A DNA stretch of 30,016 nucleotides. Source: Deinococcus aestuarii (GTDB taxonomy: Bacteria > Deinococcota > Deinococci > Deinococcales > Deinococcaceae). Positions 14,144 to 24,814 of this stretch are shown here, one piece after another. Made by a program: the position numbers and the translations under genes. Numbering within the stretch: the stretch's first letter is position 1; each line of letters opens with the position of its first letter. Location: NCBI RefSeq assembly GCF_018863415.1, contig NZ_JAHKSN010000035.1:1-30016 (forward strand), in the 5' to 3' direction. The notes below the pieces were generated by a model. It was not told the DNA's origin and did not search any database. It was given only the letters and a program-made list of their open reading frames with translations.

Positions 14144-14364
14144 TGGGGGCCTCCGGCGGCGTTCTGGAGTCGGATCAGGGCGAGCTGCGCCGTGGCGCGC
14201 GCCTGCACCAGGTTCCGCTGCGCCTGGGCCAGCCGCGCGAGTGCTCCCTCCAGCGTCAGGGGAGCGGCTGACGTGGCAGTTTGGCTGGCCGACCTACCGG
14301 CACGTTGAGCGGAGGCCGCATGGCCGACCACGGCGAGCAGAAGGAGGGAGGAGAAGCGGCGCAT
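14140..14364 (-). CDS. Small exported TolC-like helical protein (74 aa)
   Basis: A signal peptide (about 1-19, ending ASA) is followed by a linker and a helix reading LTLEGALARLAQAQRNLVQA, then RATAQLALIRLQNAAG. That helix resembles the last helix of a TolC repeat, yet the protein has only 74 residues. It starts 1 nt after the permease stop and overlaps the TolC-like start by 4 nt. It may be a shortened TolC relative that pairs with the 343-aa protein, or a remnant of a second tolC gene kept for coupling. Confidence 0.6.
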   Translation of the reverse strand: MRRFSSLLLLAVVGHAASAQRAGRSASQTATSAAPLTLEGALARLAQAQRNLVQARATAQLALIRLQNAAGGPQ

Positions 14365-14365
14365 G

Positions 14366-15586
14366 TCAGTTCCGGAAGAGCATGTGTTCGCGACGAAACC
14401 CCAGCCAGACGAGCGTGACTGCCAGGGCCGCCGTCAGAAGATTGGTCAGCCCGGCCAGGATGACGGCTTGAGGCTGCCACACACCGCGCACCAGGTCGAG
14501 GATGACCAGCATCGAGCCCACGAGGGGGATGGCGTACAGGCTGAGGTCACGTGTCAGGAAGTCGGCGAACTGGAGGCCGATGGCCGGCACCGCGATCAGC
14601 AGCGCCAGTGGCGCGACATAGGTCTGTGCCTCGCGGAAGGTGCGGGCGAAGAGCCCCAACGCCAGCAGCACGCCGGCGAGAAGGGCGGCGGTGGACAGCC
14701 CGATCAGGGTCAGGACCAGCAGCGCCGGCCAGCCCAGGGCCAGGTTCACACCGAAGGCCTGGGCCGCCTCACCCTGGCCCAGCACGTGATGACCCACGGC
14801 GCTCGCCACGGCCATGCCCAGGACCGTGAAGACGCTGGCCGTGACCGCGAAGACCATGACTCCGATGAATTTCCCCAAAACGACGTCAAGACGGGACACG
14901 GGGGTCACCAGGAGCGCTTCCAGGGTGCCGCGCTCCTTTTCTCCAGCGGTGGCGTCGATGGCGGTCGCCTGACCTCCCATCAGCAGCCACAGCGTGAGGA
15001 AATACGGAATCAGGAACGAGAGGGGCCCGCTTGTTCTCTGCGCAGAGGTGGCGGTGTCTACCGGCTGTCCCACCAGGGGGCGAGAGGTCTGCGGCGGCAA
15101 GCCCGCCTGTTGCAGACGCGCTTCGGTTAAGGTCCGGCTGTACGCATCGACAGCATTCGTGACCTTGTCGAGAATCAGTTGTGAGTTCTGATCGGAGAGT
15201 TTGGCGTAAAGCCGGAGGGAAACGCTGGCACCACCCGCCCGTGTGGGCATGTGCTCGGGCACGTCGATCACGACCCTGAAATCCCCGTTCCGCACAGCAT
15301 CGGTCGTTCGGTTGGTTGGAACCAGCCGCACGCCCCTGGCCTGTGCCGTATCGGCGGTCAGGGCCGCCCGCAGGGCCGAGGGGAGGCGTTCCGGGTGAAC
15401 GACGCCCACCACCTGACGCTGGTGTTCCGTTCGGTCGAACGTATCCTGAATCAGCAGGGGAAGAGCAATCAGAAACAACGGAATCATAACCAGGGGAAAA
15501 ACGATGCCTGCCATCACGGAGCGGCGATCACGCAATGCCGAGCGCAGCTCTTTGGCGGCAATTCTCAGAATGTAGTTCCAGTGCAT
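14366..15586 (-). CDS. NatB-like ABC-2 type transporter permease
   Basis: This is a 406-aa ABC-2 permease: one N-terminal helix (about 24-46) after [12 protein letters not shown], a large extracytoplasmic domain (about 48-190), then five helices. The loop [20 protein letters not shown] (211-230) is the hallmark of NatB and YhaP-type permeases. It starts at ATG 15586, 15 nt after the ATPase stop. It pairs with the NatA-like ATPase to export a substrate; family members export sodium or peptides, so the substrate is open. Confidence 0.88.
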   Translation of the reverse strand: MHWNYILRIAAKELRSALRDRRSVMAGIVFPLVMIPLFLIALPLLIQDTFDRTEHQRQVVGVVHPERLPSALRAALTADTAQARGVRLVPTNRTTDAVRNGDFRVVIDVPEHMPTRAGGASVSLRLYAKLSDQNSQLILDKVTNAVDAYSRTLTEARLQQAGLPPQTSRPLVGQPVDTATSAQRTSGPLSFLIPYFLTLWLLMGGQATAIDATAGEKERGTLEALLVTPVSRLDVVLGKFIGVMVFAVTASVFTVLGMAVASAVGHHVLGQGEAAQAFGVNLALGWPALLVLTLIGLSTAALLAGVLLALGLFARTFREAQTYVAPLALLIAVPAIGLQFADFLTRDLSLYAIPLVGSMLVILDLVRGVWQPQAVILAGLTNLLTAALAVTLVWLGFRREHMLFRN

Positions 15587-15601
15587 GCCGGGGGCCCGAA
15601 C

Positions 15602-16423
15602 CTAGGAGCCGAACAGGCTGGCCCTGGGGCCACGCACCAGGTCGAAATAGGCCTGCTCGAGGGTCGCCGCATTGACGCGCGCCTTGAGGCAGACGATGGT
15701 TCCCTCGGCCTTGATCCGGCCCTCGTGCAAGATGACCGCACGGTCACACAACTCCTCGGCCTCGCCCAGGATATGCGTGGAGTACAACACGGTCTTGCCC
15801 GCCTGCCGGAAGGCCTGTGCAAAATCGAGGACCGCTCGGCGGGCCACGATATCCAGGCCGTTGGTGGCCTCGTCCAGAATGACGACGCTGGGATCATGAA
15901 TGACGGCGCGCGCGATCACGATCTTTTGCTTCATGCCGGTCGAGTAGTGTCGGGTCCGGCGGTCGAGGAGTTCGTCCATCTGAAGCTGTTGGGCCAACCC
16001 GGCGATGCGGCGTGCCGTGTCAGCCTTGCCCAACCCGTAGAATCCCGCGAAATATTCCAAAACCTCGCGGCCCGTCAGGTGGTCGTACAGCCCCATGCCT
16101 CCACTGACCACGCCGATGTCGCGGCGGACGGCTGCCGGGGCGCGGCGAATGTCATGCCCGTTGATCAGCGCGGTGCCGTCGGTGGGGGTGAGCAGCGTCG
16201 CGAGCATCCGCAACGTGGTGGTCTTGCCCGCTCCGTTGGGACCCAGGAGGCCGAAGATTTCCCCGGCGCGCGCCTGAAAGGAAACCTCGCTCACGGCGAC
16301 GACCCGGCGTGAGTAACGCTTGGTCAGAGCCTTCACCTCCACCGAAGTCGCCTGGTGGATCATCTCCGCCGACGTCTCCGGTAGCACCGGCGAGTACAGG
16401 GAGGGGGAAGCGGCCAGGGTCAT
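15602..16423 (-). CDS. NatA-like ABC transporter ATPase
   Basis: This is a 273-aa ATP-binding subunit with Walker A GPNGAGKT (61-68), a signature reading YSTGMKQK (160-167) as is common in NatA/CcmA-type exporters, Walker B VVILDEATNGLD (180-191) and the H-loop STHILGEAEEL. I chose ATG 16423 because GAGGTGA lies 5 nt upstream. The frame stays open to an ATG at 16525, which would add 34 residues unlike the family and without a ribosome site. First gene of the run ATPase, permease, small TolC-like, TolC-like, divergent from the secreted peptide gene. Confidence 0.9.
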   Translation of the reverse strand: MTLAASPSLYSPVLPETSAEMIHQATSVEVKALTKRYSRRVVAVSEVSFQARAGEIFGLLGPNGAGKTTTLRMLATLLTPTDGTALINGHDIRRAPAAVRRDIGVVSGGMGLYDHLTGREVLEYFAGFYGLGKADTARRIAGLAQQLQMDELLDRRTRHYSTGMKQKIVIARAVIHDPSVVILDEATNGLDIVARRAVLDFAQAFRQAGKTVLYSTHILGEAEELCDRAVILHEGRIKAEGTIVCLKARVNAATLEQAYFDLVRGPRASLFGS

Positions 16424-16525
16424 GTCTCTCACCTCTTTCGTGCGCCATGCACTCACTCCAGTGTCGTCCGGAAATGTGGAAGGCAAGTGAAACGCCGCAG
16501 CGACAGGAGAGGTTCGCTTTTTCAT

Positions 16526-16545
16526 TCTCGTTCCATCTCATTCCA
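16526..16545. promoter_or_regulatory. Tandem 10-bp direct repeat, candidate response-regulator site
   Basis: TCTCGTTCCA and TCTCATTCCA lie head to tail with one mismatch. OmpR/PhoB-type regulators bind such tandem repeats of about 10-11 bp. The site lies between the divergent NatA gene (start 16423) and the secreted peptide gene (start 16606). The regulator encoded at 18418-19083 is the obvious candidate to bind; this is inference. Confidence 0.45.
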
Positions 16546-16605
16546 CTTTTGCTTCACGAAGACGGTCTATCACTGTGTCAAGCGAAAGCGAAAGGAGTTG
16601 GTGGC

Positions 16606-16815
16606 ATGAAGAAGAGCAGTCTGATCAAGAAGTTCGTCTACACGCTGGTGGCGCTTACGACGGGGGGCGTCCTGGTCATGCAGTCGGCTACGGCCGCGCC
16701 AGTCTCCTCGTTCCTGCCGTACCCCCGCCCCATCAAGCCCATCGTCTGCCCTATGACGAACGTCTGGGCCTGTGATCCTCTGCCCGGTCCTTACGACCCC
16801 ATCGTGCTGTACTGA
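16606..16815 (+). CDS. Sec-secreted 39-residue proline-rich peptide with a two-cysteine loop
   Basis: This is a 69-aa pre-peptide. Residues 1-30 are a clear signal peptide (MKKSSLIKKF then a hydrophobic core, ending ATA). The predicted mature part starts APVSSFLPYPRPIKPIV and ends GPYDPIVLY. It has many Pro and Tyr and exactly two cysteines, Cys48 and Cys56 (CPMTNVWAC), which could close a disulfide loop outside the cell. AAAGGAG stands 9 nt before the ATG; upstream in-frame codons overlap the control region and are rejected. The gene is divergent from an ABC/TolC exporter and convergent with a two-component system. Family unknown; signalling peptide, bacteriocin or cell-surface factor are all possible. 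Confidence 0.72.
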   Translation: MKKSSLIKKFVYTLVALTTGGVLVMQSATAAPVSSFLPYPRPIKPIVCPMTNVWACDPLPGPYDPIVLY

Positions 16816-16935
16816 ACAACGTCATTTACCACGCCGACTCATAAAAATCACCGTTCACATTTTTAAGCCCGACCCGAATTAAGCGTACCGTTTCAAGTTC
16901 GATTCATCCCGAATAGTCTTGCCGGACCATCCTAT
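16816..16935. other. AT-rich spacer after the secreted peptide gene
   Basis: This stretch of about 120 nt is noticeably AT-richer than average (for example CATAAAAATCACC and CATTTTTAAGC). No gene or site is recognised in it; it leads into the hairpin at 16936. Confidence 0.3.
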
Positions 16936-16966
16936 GAGCTGAGTGGGCTTCTGACCCACTCAGCTC
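16936..16966. terminator. Perfect 12-bp hairpin between convergent genes
   Basis: GAGCTGAGTGGG (16936-16947) and CCCACTCAGCTC (16955-16966) pair fully around a 7-nt loop. It lies between the secreted peptide stop (16815, plus) and the kinase stop (17096, minus), so it can terminate both. A short T-containing tail (CACTTTCTG) follows on the plus side. Confidence 0.75.
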
Positions 16967-17095
16967 GGTCACTTTCTGTCGTCCCGATCAGGCCCTCCGA
17001 GTTGGGGCCATTGCCGAGCCGACGGGCTGCGGGCGGGAGCGACGCTCCTGACCCGGGCTGATGACGGAGCACGTCGCCCTTCGGGGGCCATTCGA

Positions 17096-18421
17096 TCAGT
17101 TCAGCGTTCTGGGCGGTCTTCGCGCGAGCCTCACGGTCGCACGTGTCCCTCCCTGCGGCCGACCCTCCAGCTTGACCCAGCCGCCGTGCGCCTCGGCGAC
17201 GCTCCGCACCACGGCGAGTCCCAGGCCGAAGCCTTCGCGCCGCTGATCCCCCCCACGCTGGAAGGGTTCTTGGAGCCGGGCGATCTGCTCAGGAGTGACG
17301 CCGACGCCATCATCCTCGACCGTCACCTCGACCTCATCGCTGACGGGGTGCACGTCGATGCGGATGCTGCCCTCGTCGGTGAATTTGATGGCATTGCCGA
17401 GCAGATTCTCGATCAGGCGCGAGACGAGCACCGGGTCTCCCTGGAAGGGGGCGGGGACGCCGTCGACCTCGACATCCAGGCCCTTTTGAACGGCGAGCGG
17501 CATCAGGCGGTCGACCACCTCGTTGGCCAGTTGGCGCAGGTCAAGCTCCAGCCGCCCGGGAGCAAAGCGGGCGCGAGACAGCGTGAGCAGATCGGTGGTG
17601 AGCTGGCGCAGGTGTCTGGCATTGCGCAGGGCGCGCTCCAGGGCCCGATGCTGCTCCTGCGGCGAGCGTGGGCGATCCAGCGCGTGCTCGAGCACCGTCA
17701 TCAGGGCGGTGACGGGGGTGCGCAGTTCGTGTGACGCGTCGGCCAGGAAACGGGCTTCCAGTTCCCGAACGGCCCGCAGTTCCGCCAGACTGTGGTGCAT
17801 CGCACGGGCCAGCACACCCACTTCCCCGGGCTCATACTGATAAGGCACGGGAGCCGACGTGTCCAGACGCCGCATCCGCTCGGCGAGCGCCGTGAGCGGC
17901 CACATGGCCCGGCGCATCAGGATCACCAGCAGCAGCCCGAAGATGACCACCACCAGCACGCTGATGACGCCCGCCGTGACCAGATAATGTCGCACCGTCA
18001 GGTCGAGGGCCGTCGTCGGGCGACCGACCTGCACGGTCCAGTCTCCCGATCGGCGGCTCGCCACAATCCACGGGCCGCACCTGCACATCCGCGTCTCCCG
18101 TGAATCGTCGAAAAACCGGGCATCGAGCGGCTGGGGTGCCCGGTCACCGTAGGGGCCGTCAGACCAGACCAGCCGGTCGTCCCGGTAGATTTGTCCGGCG
18201 GCCGCCCCTGTTTCGGCCGTGAGCAGACGTGCGATGGCTGGGCCCAAGCCTTTGGACGTGTTCGCCTCCTGCATCAGCAAGACCGCCTGCCGGTCCAGTT
18301 CCTCTTCCACAGCCTGTTGACCCAGGCGCGTCAGGGCCAACCCGGACAGGGCCACCACCAGGACCACGGCCGCCGCCAGGGTCAGGGTGGCTAGCAGAAT
18401 CAGACGAGCACGCAGGCTCAT
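17096..18421 (-). CDS. Sensor histidine kinase of two-component system 2
   Basis: This is a 441-aa sensor kinase with helices at about 7-30 and 147-169 enclosing a 115-residue extracytoplasmic sensor. The sensor contains RMCRCGPW with a CxC pair (Cys113, Cys115). HAMP lies at about 170-222, HisKA with His231 (ADASHELRTP), then HATPase with the N-box around ENLLGNAIKF (Asn343), G1 DDGVG (370-374) and G2 EGFGLGL. The layout is CusS/QseC-like. It overlaps the regulator stop by 4 nt at ATG 18421. A frame open upstream to 18544 lies inside the regulator gene. The CxC pair suggests metal or redox sensing, but this is a guess. Confidence 0.92.
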   Translation of the reverse strand: MSLRARLILLATLTLAAAVVLVVALSGLALTRLGQQAVEEELDRQAVLLMQEANTSKGLGPAIARLLTAETGAAAGQIYRDDRLVWSDGPYGDRAPQPLDARFFDDSRETRMCRCGPWIVASRRSGDWTVQVGRPTTALDLTVRHYLVTAGVISVLVVVIFGLLLVILMRRAMWPLTALAERMRRLDTSAPVPYQYEPGEVGVLARAMHHSLAELRAVRELEARFLADASHELRTPVTALMTVLEHALDRPRSPQEQHRALERALRNARHLRQLTTDLLTLSRARFAPGRLELDLRQLANEVVDRLMPLAVQKGLDVEVDGVPAPFQGDPVLVSRLIENLLGNAIKFTDEGSIRIDVHPVSDEVEVTVEDDGVGVTPEQIARLQEPFQRGGDQRREGFGLGLAVVRSVAEAHGGWVKLEGRPQGGTRATVRLARRPPRTLN

Positions 18422-19083
18422 GGTGGAGGAAAGCGGTAGCCCAGGCCACGCACGGTCTCGACGGTCCAGTCCCCGAGCTTCTTGCGCAGGTTCTTGACGT
18501 ACACGTCCACGATATTGGTGGCGGCGCTGAAGTTCTCGTCCCACACCCGGTCGGTAATTTCTTCCCGGGTGAAGATGCGCCCGGGATGGGAGACCAGCAA
18601 CTCCAGAATGCCGTACTCCTTGGCGGTCAGGTTGGCCGGACGACCCGCCACCGAGACGATTCGGGTGGTCCAGTCCACGCGCAATTCCCCGTGGACAAAG
18701 GCGCTGGTCGGCATCACGCGAACTCGGCGAAGCAGGGCGCGCAGCCGGGCGTGGACCTCGCCCACGTGAAAGGGCTTCACGAGGTAATCGTCCGCTCCGG
18801 CATCCAGGCCGGCGATCCGGTCCTCGACGGCGTCCCGGGCGGTGAGCAGCAGCGCTGGCGTGTGCATTCCATGCTCTCGCAACCAGCGCACAAACTCGTA
18901 CCCCGCCGAAGGCCCGTCCGGCAGACGCACGTCGACCACGAAGGCATCGTAGGGGTACATCTCTGCCATATTGCGCGCCTCGCTGGCACGCCCCACCTCG
19001 TCCACCGCAAACTGCGCCTCCCGCAGGCTGGCGGCGAGCGTCTGGCGAATGTCGGTCTCGTCCTCCAACAGCAGAATTCTCAC
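18418..19083 (-). CDS. OmpR-family response regulator of two-component system 2
   Basis: This is a 221-aa regulator of CusR/PcoR-like build. The receiver has MRILLLEDETDIR, Asp51 (FVVDVRLPD) and Lys103 (YLVKPFH); the winged-helix domain (about 125-221) has LTAKEYGILELLVSHPG and TNIVDVYVKNLRKKL. It starts at GTG 19083 with no visible Shine-Dalgarno. The DNA just upstream is the end of a decayed IS5 element whose transposase frame stops at 19087, so the native promoter may be lost or replaced. It is coupled to its kinase by an ATGA overlap. Confidence 0.92.
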   Translation of the reverse strand: MRILLLEDETDIRQTLAASLREAQFAVDEVGRASEARNMAEMYPYDAFVVDVRLPDGPSAGYEFVRWLREHGMHTPALLLTARDAVEDRIAGLDAGADDYLVKPFHVGEVHARLRALLRRVRVMPTSAFVHGELRVDWTTRIVSVAGRPANLTAKEYGILELLVSHPGRIFTREEITDRVWDENFSAATNIVDVYVKNLRKKLGDWTVETVRGLGYRFPPP

Positions 19084-19086
19084 AAC

Positions 19087-19846
19087 TTATGCTTGGTTGA
19101 CCTCATGAAATCCGTTTAAGCCTCCATGAAATGACGGGGGCAGCCACCTCTTTCCCAAGGATTGCTTACGGAGCCGGTTGGCCCTCGGAATGCACCCCAG
19201 CTCCCCAACGAGCTTCCCGAGAAGCGGGTTCAGTTTTGTGGTGCGCGGAAGGCAAGCCGCGAGGAAGTGGAAGCCGACCAGGGTGCCGGACAGCCGTTCG
19301 AGGTCTCGTCCCAAGCGCCGGAACCGCGACAGCCAGGCGAAGGACCGCTCGACCACCCAGCGTCTGGGCAGCAGGATAAAGCCCTTGGTCGCTCGGAGGC
19401 GAGGTCAGGACGGCCAGCAGATGACCGAGCGTATCCACGGCGATATGGACCTTGGTGCCTTTCCGCTTCTGGGCATCATCAAACCCGGCCCGTGACCCGC
19501 TCTCCGGCGTCCTTTGCAGCGTCCGACTATCGATGATCACCGCCGTGGGGTCACCCTTCCGGTTGTGCTGGACGCGGGACAAGAGGCGCAGGTCGTGAGC
19601 GGCATTCTCGAAGCATCCTGCCTCGAACCGGCGTTGTGCTTGCGAGCGCACGACTTCCCGCCAGCGGAAGTCGTGCGGGAGGTACGCCCACTGCGCACCC
19701 GTCCGAGCGACCCAGAACAGGGCATTCAGAACTTCGCGCAGGGGGTGACGACGCTGGGCAGCAAACTCAGGCTTCAGAACGAGGTAGGGCACCAGGAAGT
19801 GGGAGGTGTCGTCGTCAATGTCACCGGGGTAAGCGCGGCGCGTCAC
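19087..19846 (-). pseudogene. IS5-family transposase, internally deleted
   Basis: The GTG at 19846 opens [20 protein letters not shown], continuing with [21 protein letters not shown] and VIIDSRTLQ (first catalytic Asp), up to [15 protein letters not shown]. The text then jumps: in a different frame it resumes with [20 protein letters not shown] (catalytic Glu) and [19 protein letters not shown], read to a stop at 19087. The segment that should hold the second catalytic Asp (about 50-60 codons) is missing and the frame is shifted, so the enzyme is dead. Confidence 0.8.
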
Positions 19847-19908
19847 CCGACCATTCTGATCCGCCCGAACTCACCCCTCCCCGCTTCGACCCCTCGTTTG
19901 ACAGCCGC
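19091..19908 (-). mobile_element. Decayed IS5-family insertion sequence
   Basis: The right end is firm: read on the minus strand the element begins GCGGCTGTCAAACGAG at 19908, flanked by TA at 19909-19910, and resembles the element end at 118 near the left edge. The left end is uncertain. TA at 19088-19089 would fit a TA duplication, but GCTTGGTTGACC at 19091 matches the other end poorly. The transposase inside is broken by an internal deletion. Confidence 0.65.
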
Positions 19909-19994
19909 TAAGCCTGCAAAACAGGCCGCTTGACCGCGGCCCGCAAAGACAATGGCTGCAAAAATCGCTGGATCGGGTCTTGTCCCCAAGAGGT

Positions 19995-20019
19995 GGTGAC
20001 GGGCCCTTGGGCGGTCACC
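19995..20019 (-). terminator. Hairpin terminator after the M20 gene
   Basis: GGTGAC (19995-20000) and GTCACC (20014-20019) pair, with an inner near-pairing GGGCCC/GGGC. It begins 12 nt past the minus-strand stop at 20032 and lies between that gene and the IS5 relic. Confidence 0.55.
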
Positions 20020-20031
20020 ATGCAACCCCGT

Positions 20032-21234
20032 TCAGGCGAGTGGCTGCGCAAGTCTGCGCGCCGCCGCGACGTACAGCTCCACGCCGTGGTCCAATGCGCG
20101 TTCATCGACCGTGAAGCGGGGATGGTGATGGGGCGCGGTGATGCCCTGCTCCACATTGCCCGCGCCTATGAGAATGAAGGTGCCGGGGGCTTTCGTCAGG
20201 TAGGCGCTGAAGTCCTCGCCGCCCATGTTGGGTTTGCCCTCGTGCAGGGTGACCCGGGAGCCGAGCGTCTCCCGCACCACCTCACGCAAGATGGCCGTCG
20301 TGCCGGGATCATTGTGCAGGGCGCGGTAGCCCCGCTGGTAGTTCAGGGTGTAGGTCGCGCCGTAGCCTTCCGTGATGCCCCTGACCAGCTTCTCCATGCG
20401 CTGCGGCATCTGTTCACGAAGCTGGGGATCGAAGGTCCTGACCGTGCCACCCAGAGTGACCGTGTCGGGGATGACGTTGCCCGCCGTGCCGCCGTGAATC
20501 TGCGCCACGGTCAGGACACCGGGTTCGAGAGGGTCGCGCTGGCGGGAGATGACCGTTTGAAAGGCCAAGATCACCTGCGCGGCGATCACCACCGGGTCGA
20601 CCGTCTCGTGCGGGCTCGCGCCGTGTCCTCCCTTGCCCTGGAGGGTGATGTCGAAGCGGTCGGATGCTGCGAGGAGAGGGCCTTCCCGCAAGACGATCAT
20701 GCCGGTGGGAATGGGACTCATCAGGTGCGTGCCGACCACCACGTCCACGCCGTCCATGACTCCGGCGTCCACGACCTGTTGCGCGCCGCCAGGAAAGAGT
20801 TCCTCGGCGTGCTGGAAGATGAAGCGGACCTCGCCGCATAGCCTCCCCGGGTCCCCCGAGAGCACCTGCGCCGCGCCGAGCAGCATGGCCGTGTGACCGT
20901 CGTGCCCGCAGGCGTGCATCACGCCGGGGTTTCGCGAGGCGAATTCGAAGGTGTTCTCCTCCTGAATGGGCAGGGCGTCCATGTCGGCGCGCAGCAGCAC
21001 GGTGCGGCCCGGTCCGGCCTCGCCCCTGAGGACCGCCAGCACGCTGGTCGCCGTGGGACGCGTGACCGCGAGGCTCGGCATCTCACGCAGCCGGGCTTCC
21101 ACGAAATTCGCGGTTTCATGTTCCTGAAAGGACAGCTCGGGATGCTGGTGCAGCCAGCGTCGCCAGGCGATCACCTGCTCGCGCAGCTCGGTCCGCTCGT
21201 CCGGGTTGATCTGGTCCGGAGTCGCCCGGATCAC
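20032..21234 (-). CDS. M20-family amidohydrolase/peptidase
   Basis: This is a 400-aa cytoplasmic metal-dependent hydrolase of the M20D group (N-acyl amino acid or IAA-conjugate amidohydrolase-like). Motifs are RADMDALP (82-89), HACGHDGHT (107-115) with metal ligands, QHAEE (141-145) with the catalytic and metal acids, His170 (VGTHL), and a dimerisation domain opening GKGGHGASPH. A late conserved part is NMGGEDFSAYL. The GTG at 21234 lies 7 nt after the binding-protein stop, with GAGGTGAGG overlapping that stop. Placed behind a peptide-binding protein, it may process imported peptides or acylated amino acids. Confidence 0.9.
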   Translation of the reverse strand: MIRATPDQINPDERTELREQVIAWRRWLHQHPELSFQEHETANFVEARLREMPSLAVTRPTATSVLAVLRGEAGPGRTVLLRADMDALPIQEENTFEFASRNPGVMHACGHDGHTAMLLGAAQVLSGDPGRLCGEVRFIFQHAEELFPGGAQQVVDAGVMDGVDVVVGTHLMSPIPTGMIVLREGPLLAASDRFDITLQGKGGHGASPHETVDPVVIAAQVILAFQTVISRQRDPLEPGVLTVAQIHGGTAGNVIPDTVTLGGTVRTFDPQLREQMPQRMEKLVRGITEGYGATYTLNYQRGYRALHNDPGTTAILREVVRETLGSRVTLHEGKPNMGGEDFSAYLTKAPGTFILIGAGNVEQGITAPHHHPRFTVDERALDHGVELYVAAARRLAQPLA

Positions 21235-21241
21235 GCGCGCC

Positions 21242-22828
<1,587 letters not shown>

Positions 22829-22898
22829 GCAGTCCTCCGGAGGTTTCTTGCGGGTAAGCCGATGCTATGCGGGCGCGAGCGGGGAAATCCAGGGGCGT

Positions 22899-22935
22899 GG
22901 CATTGACCCGCCCCGGTGGACGGGCAGTTGACCCG
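22899..22935. repeat. Pair of direct repeats in the gap before the family 5 binding protein
   Basis: GGCATTGACCCG (22899-22910) and GGCAGTTGACCCG (22923-22935) occur 24-25 nt apart, read on the plus strand. They lie about 70-107 nt upstream of the minus-strand binding-protein start, where an operator or activator site would be expected. A TAnnnT box (TAGCAT) lies between them and the gene. No other content in this 154-nt gap is clear. Confidence 0.35.
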
Positions 22936-22982
22936 AGTCGAGGGTCTGGCGGTCGATGCAGGCGGCGGGGCATGGACCGCCC

Positions 22983-23800
22983 TCATCCCTTGACGCCCCC
23001 CGCAGTCAGGCCCTTCACGATGTAGCGCTGCACGGTCAGCGACAGCAGGATGATCGGCAGGGTGATCAGCACCGCCGCCGCCGCGATGGCCCCGTAGTCC
23101 TGGCTGCCGTAGCTCAGGAAATTGAACACGGCGACCGGGACGGTCTTGGTGTTCGGCCCGCCCAGGATCAGGCTGAACAGGAACTGATTCCACGAAAAGA
23201 TCATCGCCAGGATCCCGGCGGTCACCATCCCCGGCGCCACCAGCGGCAGGATGATCCGCACGAAGGCCCCCGCGCGGCTGGAGCCGTCCACCAGGGCGGC
23301 CTCCTCCAGGTCGGTGGGGATGTCCTCGAAAAAGGCGATGGTGATCCACACGATCAGGGGCAGGGTGATGATCAGGTGGCTGGCGATCAGGGCCGCGTAG
23401 GACCCGATCATCCCCAGCCGGGTGAACACCAGGAAAAGGGGCAGCAGGAAGGTGATGTAGGGGATGATGCGGCTCACCAGAATCCACAGGCTCAGCCCGC
23501 GCTGCTTGAAGCGGGCGATGGCGTAGGCGGCGGGCAGGCCCAGCACCATCCCGATGGAGGTGGCTGCCAGCGCGACGATCAGGCTGTTTTTGGTGAAGAC
23601 CAGGAAGTTGTTGCGTTCGATGACGTTGCGGTAGTTGTCGAGCACCGGGGTGAACAGCCAGACCGGCGTGGCGGCGGTGTTCTGCACCTGGGTCTTGAGG
23701 CTCATCATGATCATCCAGGCGAAGGGAAACAGCAGGATCAGGATGACCACGCCGAGCAGGGCGTTCAGCGCCGCGGCCCTCAGGGGCGACTCCCGCCCGC

Positions 23801-23804
<4 letters not shown>
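22983..23804 (-). CDS. MalG-type carbohydrate ABC transporter permease
   Basis: This is a 273-aa inner-membrane permease with six helices. The cytoplasmic EAA loop reads LEEAALVDGSSRAGAFVRII and then LPLVAPG, which contacts the ATPase. The start is the GTG at 23804 in GTGA overlap with the upstream permease stop; the frame continuing to 24227 lies within that gene and is discarded. It should pair with the MalF-type permease and the family-1 binding protein at 24799-26067. No ATPase gene is present; MsmX or UgpC-like shared ATPases encoded elsewhere commonly serve such transporters. Confidence 0.92.
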
Positions 23805-24721
<917 letters not shown>

Positions 24722-24786
24722 GGGGACCTCGGGGGAAATGAGAACAGGGCAGAATGGACCGGCCCGTCAGGACGGCACGGCGCCTA

Positions 24787-24814
24787 ACTTCTCCTTGCTC
24801 ACTTCTCCTTGCTG
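24787..24814. repeat. 14-bp tandem duplication across the stop of the family 1 binding protein
   Basis: ACTTCTCCTTGCTC (24787-24800) is followed directly by ACTTCTCCTTGCTG (24801-24814), 13 of 14 identical. In the gene sense the repeat unit includes LSKEK and the stop. It looks like a recent slippage duplication just after the coding end. Confidence 0.7.

Noticed and set aside
19912..19926. GCCTG-CAAAA-CAGGC mini hairpin beside the IS5 end
   Set aside because: Only 5 bp, outside the element end and without a clear gene to serve; likely chance.
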